This document shows positions 56,598 through 64,000 of a stretch of 64,000 bases of DNA, in pieces. Position numbers and translations under genes: made by a program. The DNA is taken from the NCBI RefSeq assembly GCF_016808095.1, contig NC_068979.1, positions 17,576,501-17,640,500 on the forward strand. The letters are read 5' to 3'. Within the stretch, counting starts at the first letter, position 1. The number at the start of each line of letters is the position of its first letter. Source of the stretch: Vigna angularis (Eukaryota; Streptophyta; Magnoliopsida; Fabales; Fabaceae). A model generated the notes under the pieces. That model had not been told where the DNA came from, made no database searches, and was given only the letters and a program-made list of their open reading frames with translations.

Positions 56598-56642
56598 TGA
56601 GAAATTGTTGAAGCTTCTCCACGATTGCCTCACGGTTAACCC

Positions 56643-57560
56643 CCGGCAAGTATCAAGTAATAATAAATAATAAGACCAAGTATTGTTTCCCAAAGGACTC
56701 ACGGACTAAACAGTTATGTGATTTGTTGATTAAATAAGACTTGTAAAACAAATTCTTGTAGCTTGAATGCAAATGCCGAAAAGTAAATATGAATGCATGT
56801 ATTAATCAATTGGATCAAAAGAAGAAAAACGTGATTGAAATATATGATGATGATGTTGTTGGGGGATTTCAATTCATCCTATCCACTCTCATGTACTCAA
56901 GAATTCATCTTCTTCATTAATGTTAATGTCACTTTCTAATTTACCTTAAACCCAATGTCTTGGTGAAGAAAGCCTACTCCTAATCACTAGTTTACAATGT
57001 TTTGTCTCCCTAGCAATTATTCATGCATTACATTCGCATAGAAGCTTAAAGTCAATCAATCCTCCTATTCCTATGTTTAGACAATATTACTATTGGGAGA
57101 ATTTCTTCATGTCTAGATTAACCTATATGTGTCCATATAAATAAAATCAATGATTATGCAATTGAATGAGTTAAACAAAGCATGCATAGAGTATAGAAAA
57201 AAATCCTAACAATTAATGAAAGAAAGCATATGGATTTTAAAGAACCAATTCAATACATGAGAGTTTCAAAGGATTACATTGATTCCCCAACAACAATGAA
57301 GGTTTAGTTCACCATAATCATGGTTAAACTAGATGAAAAACAATGAAAGAATGAAAGATAGAACCCTAGAATTTGAAGACTGAAGCTTGAGCATCCAAAA
57401 TCCTCCTCCAAGGGGTGAAGAAAGTGTGATTTTGCTTCGTTCTGCCAAAAGATACTAACCCTAGGTCGACTAAAACCTTATATAGACTCTTAAAGATTAC
57501 AGAAAAGTGGCCCAAGGCCCATTAGAATGGCGCTCAGCGGTAATTACCGCTCAGCGGTGA
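56643..57560 (-). repeat. LTR fragment J (A/B clade, diverged)
   Basis: It is minus-oriented. CGGCAAG...TATCAAGTAAT, CCCAAAGGACTCACGG, ATTGATTCCCCAACAACAATG and a decayed TTCACCAT inverted repeat identify it. It ends in the palindrome pair (57531-57558), where element I is inserted. Both LTR termini are missing. It is the most diverged LTR of this clade in the window. Confidence 0.85.
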
Positions 57561-59853
57561 TGGGGCTGTCGCGGGCCATACAAATTTGATGTGCAAATAA
57601 GAATGCAATAGAGTGCTAAGAAGTGACTCCTAGGGCGTCTCTCAAGGACCAAATGTGGTTCGAGACTTATGTCAAACACGTAGTGGGGGCTTTTGAAAGT
57701 GTTTTTGTGCTTAGAAATGAACTAAATTAAAACTGGAATTAAATACAACCAAACATAATTGGAAACATTGAAATAAATGAACAATGCATGAAGACCGAAC
57801 GGTCCTACAAATGACCGAACGGTTCTACATTGAGACCATACAGTCTCTAAAAGTAAGGAAATTAGATATGCAGGAAGCTAAAGAAGTCGAACAGATTAGA
57901 CAGCATGAAATCAGTAAATTGAATGATCCTAAAGCAAGATGTGTGAACTAATTAACATGCAAGAAATAAATGACAAAACATATCAATGCTCTTAAATTGC
58001 AATGTTGAACTAACAAATTAAATGCATATTGGAATAATGTTGGAAATTGTAAAACAAAATAAAAGACAAATCTGCAATGCTTAATGTGGCAATGACACTG
58101 CTAAAAAATAAAATGAATCTTCCTGGAAGAAAGGAAATAATTGGCTCCAAAAATAAATCCCAGCACCGTGCTGCTTCCTCCAATTAAAGTCTGCGTTTTT
58201 CCCTTCCAGAAAAGTAAAATGCCCGCCTCCTTCCAGCACCTACATCAGCGCATCTTCCTATCTAAAAGCAAATAAATGATTTTAAGAAAAGCTAGATGTT
58301 GTCCGTGTGCTCTTCTCTCAGTCAGCGTGCACCATCTTTTTTTTCAAGCTAAAATATAAAAACATTCCTACACAATGAAGCACCCTCCTAGAAGAAAAGG
58401 AAGAAAAGGTTTATCCCATTCATCCCCTGAGACGGCGTATGCACTCGTTGGCAAAAGAAAAGTTGCTTCTTTTCATTCCATCGTAATAGCGTGACGAAAA
58501 TGTTCAAAAACATAGAAGCTCCAAAGAACGTTCAACAGCAAAAGCTAATGTAAGTAGCGGCTGGGCAAATCCCTTTTACTAAACGAAATAAATTGAAAAT
58601 GTGCTCTCCCATTCCATCATCATCAGGCCATCAACACGTTGGAAGAAATGAAAAAAAAAAACATTCAATCACAAGTGCTTTTTCCAAAAATCTAAAGGAA
58701 GAGTAAATGTGTTTCTTTCATTAGCCAATGCAAATTAACGTGAATAACATTTTCAAGTTCTCAAAATGTTCAAAGAAAAATCATCATGCCCCCTTGAAGA
58801 GTGGCGGCTCCCCTGAATGAAAAGATGAATCCCTTAGCCGTAACCTCCATGTGCGTGCCGTTTTTTTTAAAATGAAAGATCATGTCCCTCCTCTTTCCCA
58901 TCCAGCCAAAGTATATGCTCCCTCATGTGCTTGTTGGACTCGTCTTCTTTGCTGGACCAGCTGTTGGACGTGCAGCCCTTGCTCTCTTCCGTGTGATGCT
59001 GCCCTTCTAACGCTAGACAGCGTGTGTGCAGGTCGAGGCAACAAATTGCTGGATGTCGCCACCTGCCTTGCTGGACAACCCGCGCCTCTCTTCTCATGGG
59101 TCGTGATGAGCTCTTCATTTTGCAGCTCCCAAGCTTGTTGTATTTTCTTTGGCCCGTGATGTGCTGCTGCTGCTCAAAAACTGGACGGTGATGCTGGCCT
59201 GCTGCAACTTCAAGCCCAATGTTGAACGAATAAGTTGTTGTGTGCACCACCTGGACATGCTACTGTTGCCTAGTTGGACCTGCCAATGTGGGCTGCTCTC
59301 TTCTCTTGTTGCACCTCCATTCTTCACGTGTTGGATTGTTGGATGAAGAAATAAATGGGTGCAGGTCGTGGCATGCTGGACCATGTGCGTTGCTCTAACC
59401 AACTCTTCTTCAATTGAAAAAAAAAGAAAGATGCTTCTACTGGACGTGAATTCCAGCCCAACCCCCGTGTGCACCTCTTCAATTGAATGCACCCTTTCTA
59501 ATAAGCCCAAAATGAATCCAGCCATGACACCATGTGGTTGCTGCTTCTAAAGGAAAATCAAGTGCATTCTCCAAAATAAAATCTTGTATTGCACATCAAA
59601 AATAAACCTCCACCTTTGGGCTCAATTGCCATTTCTCATTTAACTTCCAAATGTCCCAAATTGTATTTGCAAAATTTTCCCTGCAATTAATAATGCAAAT
59701 AATTAGCTCAGATAATTCAAATTGATTAAAATAAGAATTTCTGATTAAATTAAGCACAATTAGCAAAAACGGAAAAATACTGGACATTCAAGCACAATTC
59801 CCTGATTAAATTCGGTACAATAAGCTAAGTGAAGTCAAGAAAATATTGACTCA
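57561..59853 (-). repeat. 3' LTR of element I (2293 bp)
   Basis: On plus it runs TGGGGCTGTCGCGGGCC to AAAATATTGACTCA. It shares the end modules GTGACTCCTAGG and the TGAGTCAATATTTT start with D, with a diverged middle. Short repeats of CCGAACGGTC occur near 57800. Confidence 0.85.
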
Positions 59854-61339
59854 ACAAAATAGACCACACTTAGTCTTTTGCACTCCTGGGCAAAATCAAG
59901 ACGCAGATCAAGGAATAGTTAAAAGGACATCAGGGGTATGACACAAACTCAGCACGCAGAAAACAAAGACTCACAAGGAAATGAACAAAATTACACAATT
60001 CTCAAGGAATCTAGACAAAGAAAAAGAGTAGACAACATCCAACACAGAATGAATCACAGAAAGCAAATACTCATGAAATCATCCAAACAATTCCAAGCAT
60101 GGCAAATGGATCAATTAGCTCAAGAGGTGAATCAAAAGTAACAAAACCTTATAGATGCACTATCAGTGTTTCTCTCAAGTGTTTAGGGTAAACAGTTTGA
60201 AAGCAATGTACTCAAGAAAGCAGGCAACGACAGACTTGACAAGTCTCTAACATCAACACTCAAAACATATGCATATTCAAATCAAAAGGTCTTTTATGGA
60301 TGTAATGGGGCCAAGGACAAGGAAGGATATAATATGGATGAGAAGCTATAAACCAAAAGAAATAGAGGAGAAATGGGGAACAAGTGTAAACATAGTCAAA
60401 TGATACCCAAAACCTCTAATTCAATCATCTTCTTGACTCCATTATTCACAATCTTTTTTTTTATTTTTCTCTCATTTTTTCTATTTTTTTTCTTTTTTTT
60501 TCATCTTGACTCTTTTTCTTTTCTCTCTCTTTAGGACACAACTATAAGAGACAAGATACACATCATAATACACATCATATTTACAAAAAAAAAACAAAAC
60601 AAGAAGAGGAACCAACTACCCAATTCATCAAAATCCCCAAGAAGACAACACTTGTTCCCAAAACACTTACAAAGCTCCAAAATTCCCTAATGTTAAGGTA
60701 ATCATGGTTTTTCACTTAGGGCTAGTGTATGAGCTTCAAATCAAAGAAATTGGGAAAGTATAGGCTCAAAAGGGGTTATCAAAGGATTATACCAAGGTAA
60801 GCTTATTTGGCTAGAAAGGCTAAAGAACAACATTGCCTTTATCACTTCCAAACATGCATATCAATAGGGAATCATCAAACAGAATCAAGCCAAGGTATAT
60901 GCGCAAGCAATCAACAGACATATCACACAAGAAAGAACATAAAGTGACTCAAATCTCACATAGGGTATTTCTGTCACAATCAAATCAACCTCTCAAACAT
61001 CATAATCATCTTTCCAAGCAAAGAAAAGCAAGGATTTCAAACCATAAGAGTATCAATGAAGTAAAGGAAAAACCTACAACCTAAAAAAAGTCCATAAATC
61101 AAGAGAAACATGCAAACTGTACACAAATGACAAAAATAACCTAGAAAAGAAAAAATTTATCCAAGAAAACAAAAACTAATGAAGAAAAATAAAAATCTCC
61201 CCCAATAGACCACACTTAAACTACACAATGTCCTCAATGTGTCATAAGCATAAGATCAAAAATCAGAACAGTGAACAGATCATGGACAAGTGCAATAAAA
61301 GTAGGGAAAGGGGGAGAAGGGAAAAGAAAACTCCCCTGG
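59854..61339 (-). other. 3' region of element I
   Basis: No gene. It is related, inverted, to the 3' region of D, including AATAGACCACACTTAG at the LTR border and the T-run tract at 60450-60500. Confidence 0.7.
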
Positions 61340-62937
61340 TCATGGTGGCAGTTGCCAATTTTGGACTATGAGGGAGATGTTTTCTACCACAGGATCCAGC
61401 AAGGAAGTTTTAAGGAAGAATTGCTTCATCCTCCAGATTTGATCTAGTAGGGAAATGTCTTCCACAGTTAGATCTAAGAAGCAAAGATTGTTGATGAGTG
61501 GGTTCAGCCGGTGCCTATTGATCTTGAAGCTGTTTTGTAGGCTCGCACCTTTGTTCACCACTGTGGGTGCTTGTTGGTCAAATTCATGTGTACCTCCTAC
61601 AATAGGGTTAGTGCAATGTGGTTCCAAAGAAATGACATGCAGGGGTATAACACCCAATCCCAGTGTAACAGGCTGAACCTCAGATATACCCTTAGAACAT
61701 GAATCAAATTCAAATTTAGAAACAATATCAAACACAGGCTCAGATTCATGAAGTGCATGGAGAATAAACATTCATATGTGATAGCAAAAAATGGTTCTCA
61801 TCATGTAGAGACGGAGAATTAAAAGCATGCTCATCAACATACCTATCAACTGCATAATCATGAACAACATAATCATCAACAGCATAATCAAACTGAGGTA
61901 TGTTTACCTCCACTTCCCTAAATATGGCTAAAGTGGTGGAAGATGATGATGGTCTACCTATCTCAAAAGTGTTGCTCATATCTGCCTGTTCCTTAAAATC
62001 TTCATCAGTCTCCTCAGATGCAAGAGTAGGGACATAGGGCGGTAGGAAAGTAGGTGGCGCAGTAGTAAACTCATGACTCTGCTCCTCATCTCCTATGTGG
62101 ATGACACTGACATCATCAGGAATCTGAACAGTCTGAAATGGTGATTGCCTTAAGTCTTGAGACTGTTCTTGATTGAGTTGAGTGGTCATCTACCCTATCT
62201 GATTGCTTAAGCTTTGAAAGTATGCTTTGTTCTCTTGTTGAAACTGAAGGTTTTGCATGGTCATCTTCTCCATGCAACTCTTGCAATGTAGGCTCAGAAG
62301 TAGAAGGTTGAGGAGCTATTTGGGCAGGCTCATAAAGTTGCAACTGCTGTTGTTGCTGGACTGACGGAGGCATACAAGTATTTTGGAATGGTGGTTCTTG
62401 ATATTGATGTTTTACGGTCCCATACCATTCCATGTTAGGATCATTCCACCCAGGATCATTGTTGTAACCATACTGCACAGGGAAGAATTTGTCCAGAAAC
62501 TGATGCTCAAGATCTTCCCAACTGGTGACGGATCCTGGAGGAAGACAGTATCCCCAATCCTTTGCTACTCCTTGTAATGAGTGCGGAAATGCCCTTAAGA
62601 AAATGTGATCATCCGGGACATCTGGAGGTTTCATTACAAAGCAAATGAGATAGAACTTCTCCAAATATTTATGTTGGCATTCACCTGCAAAACCATGAAA
62701 CTCGGGCAACAAATGTATCAGTCCAGTGTTGAAAACACAGCAAACATCCTCCTCAACAAGTGGAACCGGCTCCCAAGGAGCACTCTCAGGAGTTAGAGTA
62801 TGAGTCATATTGTTCTCAACATAGAAATCAACATAATATACATGAGAACTAAACTTAGAGTTAGATGCAGAAGGAGAATAATAATTATAGGCACAAGCAG
62901 AAGAAGCAGTATTCACATAATCAAAATAGGTAGACAT
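61340..62937 (-). pseudogene. gag of element I with two frameshifts
   Basis: ATG at 62937. The Gag core is clear (LPEFHGFAGECQHKYLEKF, LRAFPHSLQGVAKDW, FLDKFFPVQYGYNNDPGW). The frame is lost near 62270 by an inserted base in the Gln/coiled-coil part and continues in another frame (62189-61746: SQDLRQSPFQTVQIPDDVSVIHIG). It shifts again near 61757 into 61771-61340 (PVTLGLGVIPL, RHRLNPLINNLCFL, WQLPP). The first two sites that are TAG in D encode Gln and Lys here. As in D, the tail replaces pol. Confidence 0.88.
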
Positions 62938-63101
62938 GGTGAAAGTAGGGGGGAAAGGAAGAATGCAATGACAATATACAACTAAAGCTATCTAAATGCA
63001 ACACACAATACAACACACACAAAACAGAACAACACACTCACATCACAAGATAAAACACAACATACACTAACATAACAAAAGACCTAAGACCGAACCGTTG
63101 G

Positions 63102-63119
63102 TCCCTGACAATGGCGCCA
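63102..63119 (-). other. Primer-binding site of element I, diverged
   Basis: On minus it reads TGGCGCCATTGTCAGGGA, with three changes from the D sequence, in the same position relative to LTR and gag. Confidence 0.65.
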
Positions 63120-63127
63120 AAATTTAA

Positions 63128-63562
63128 TGGGGCTGTCGCGGGCCATACAAATTTGATGTGCAAATAAGAATGTAGTGTAGTGCTAGGAAGTGACTCTTAG
63201 GTTGTCTCTCAATGACCAAATGTGGTTCGAGACTTAGGTCAAACACATAGTGGGGGGTTTTGAAAGTGTTTTTGTGCTTAGAAATGAACTAAATTAAAAT
63301 TGGAAATTAAATACAACCAAACATAATTGAAAACATTGAAATAAATGAACAAAGCATGAAGACCGAACGGTCCTACAGATGACCAAACGGTTCTACATTG
63401 AAACCAAACGGTCTCTAAAAGTGAGGAAATTGGAAATGCGGGAAGCTAAAGAAGCCGAACAGATTAGACAGCATGAAAACAGTAAATTGAATGGTCCTAA
63501 AGTAAGATGTGTGAACTAATTAAGACGCAAGAAATAAATGACAAAACGCATCAATGCTCCTA
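63128..63562 (-). repeat. 5' LTR of element I, truncated
   Basis: It matches 57561-57995 of the 3' LTR with scattered substitutions (for example GGGCGTCTC against GGTTGTCTC), then stops at CATCAATGCTC, where unrelated GC-rich DNA begins. Confidence 0.85.
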
Positions 63563-64000
63563 ATCCAAACCCTAGCCACCTATAGTGTCGTCCGTCGCTG
63601 CAGCAACCTCCACGACCACCGTTCATCTCCTCCTTTCCCGCCAGCGCATCAACGGACCACCATTCCCGCCACCACAACGCCTCAACCATTCCGCCGCGAC
63701 AGCACCGTCAACCATTAAGCCACCGCAAGCAACCACCACGCTTCTCGCTCACAATCTTCATCTTCTCCCTAGCGTCGTCGGCATCATCACCGTCGCACAA
63801 CCCCGGACCACTGTCAACCTTCAAAGAGCGCCACCAGCCTCCATCAAAATCGAGAGAACCAACCACCCAGAATCACGATCTTCATCGCGTCTCTCCTCAC
63901 GAGTTCGTCAAACCACGTCCGTCACTACTGCACCACCACCACGCCGCGACCTCCATCATCAATCTCCATCTCTAATCGCGACAATACCTCGTAGGACACC
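63563..64000. other. GC-rich sequence of unknown origin
   Basis: C-rich text with CCACCACC, CGTCGCC and CCATC words, unlike the AT-rich surroundings. It could be part of a host gene or of MULE cargo. I recognise no protein in any frame. Confidence 0.4.

Larger units (their letters stand above)
57561..63562 (-). mobile_element. Element I: non-autonomous gag-only element, relative of D
   Basis: On minus: 5' LTR (from 63562, truncated, to 63128), PBS (63119-63102), broken gag, 3' region and 3' LTR (59853-57561). No pol. It is inserted into LTR fragment J after AGCGGTGA. The other flank is lost because its 5' LTR breaks off at about 63562. Confidence 0.88.

Noticed and set aside
58851..59550. 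Short Cys/Leu-rich open frames in the 3' LTR of I on both strands
   Set aside because: They lie wholly inside LTR sequence, overlap each other on opposite strands and show no recognised motif.
1..64000. tRNA, rRNA or other structured RNA genes
   Set aside because: None recognised. The tRNA-like strings seen are the 17-18-base primer-binding sites of retrotransposons.

Overview
This window is a heterochromatin-like block of a flowering-plant genome. It contains no clearly intact host gene. Almost all of it is LTR retrotransposons nested in one another, with DNA transposons and two broken host gene fragments (an AIR9-like piece and a MADS-box first exon) in the gaps. Plant origin is shown by Athila-type Ty3/gypsy polyproteins with a DLGAS protease motif, primer-binding sites matching the 3' end of plant tRNA-Asp, a Mutator-type element with a 9-bp target duplication, a CACTA-type end, and the AIR9 and MADS homologies. 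A legume is my guess only; nothing here proves it.

Layout. (1) 1-8568: element A, plus strand, Athila-like, with a full gag-pol frame apart from one TAG in integrase. (2) 8569-14020: element B, minus strand, an internally deleted non-autonomous relative; A sits inside B's 3' LTR. (3) 14021-15170 and 23787-27549: two parts of an older plus-strand element C, holding protease/RT start and then integrase plus 3' LTR. B and D sit inside C. (4) 15171-23060: element D, gag-only, arranged LTR-internal-LTR-internal, cut by a deletion that joins it to LTR fragment K (23061-23786). (5) 27550-38283: element F, minus strand, degraded, split by element G (28394-36788), a chromovirus-like gag-pol element with 730-bp LTRs and target duplication GATGG. 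(6) 38284-43190: a CACTA-type end, two 366-bp inverted MITE-like copies, a 1.2-kb Mutator-like element and AT-rich spacer. (7) 43191-45891: chimeric gene fragments holding a solo LTR (target duplication GTACA) and the AIR9-like piece. (8) 45892-55807: element H, the youngest, with a fully open 1714-residue gag-pol and LTRs differing at about 4 of 1305 positions. It is followed by a second PBS/leader/gag start and a 17-bp stub of a third LTR. (9) 55813-56642: host sequence with a MADS-box exon 1 carrying a stop at codon 2. (10) 56643-57560: LTR fragment J; 57561-63562: element I, minus strand, a relative of D; 63563-64000: GC-rich unassigned sequence.

How it fits together. A, B, F, H, J, K and the solo LTR are one Athila-like clade sharing LTR modules, a tRNA-Asp PBS and, where the region is visible (A, B, H), a short ORF after pol. 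C, D and I form a second clade in which D and I keep gag and a spacer but lack pol, so they would depend on enzymes from an autonomous partner such as C. H is the only copy whose polyprotein looks potentially functional. No unmistakable new biological system was seen. The best candidates for novelty are the conserved 63-codon ORF and putative intron after pol, the palindrome cluster upstream of the LTR TATA box, the tandem LTR-internal structures, and the templated-filler deletion scars.
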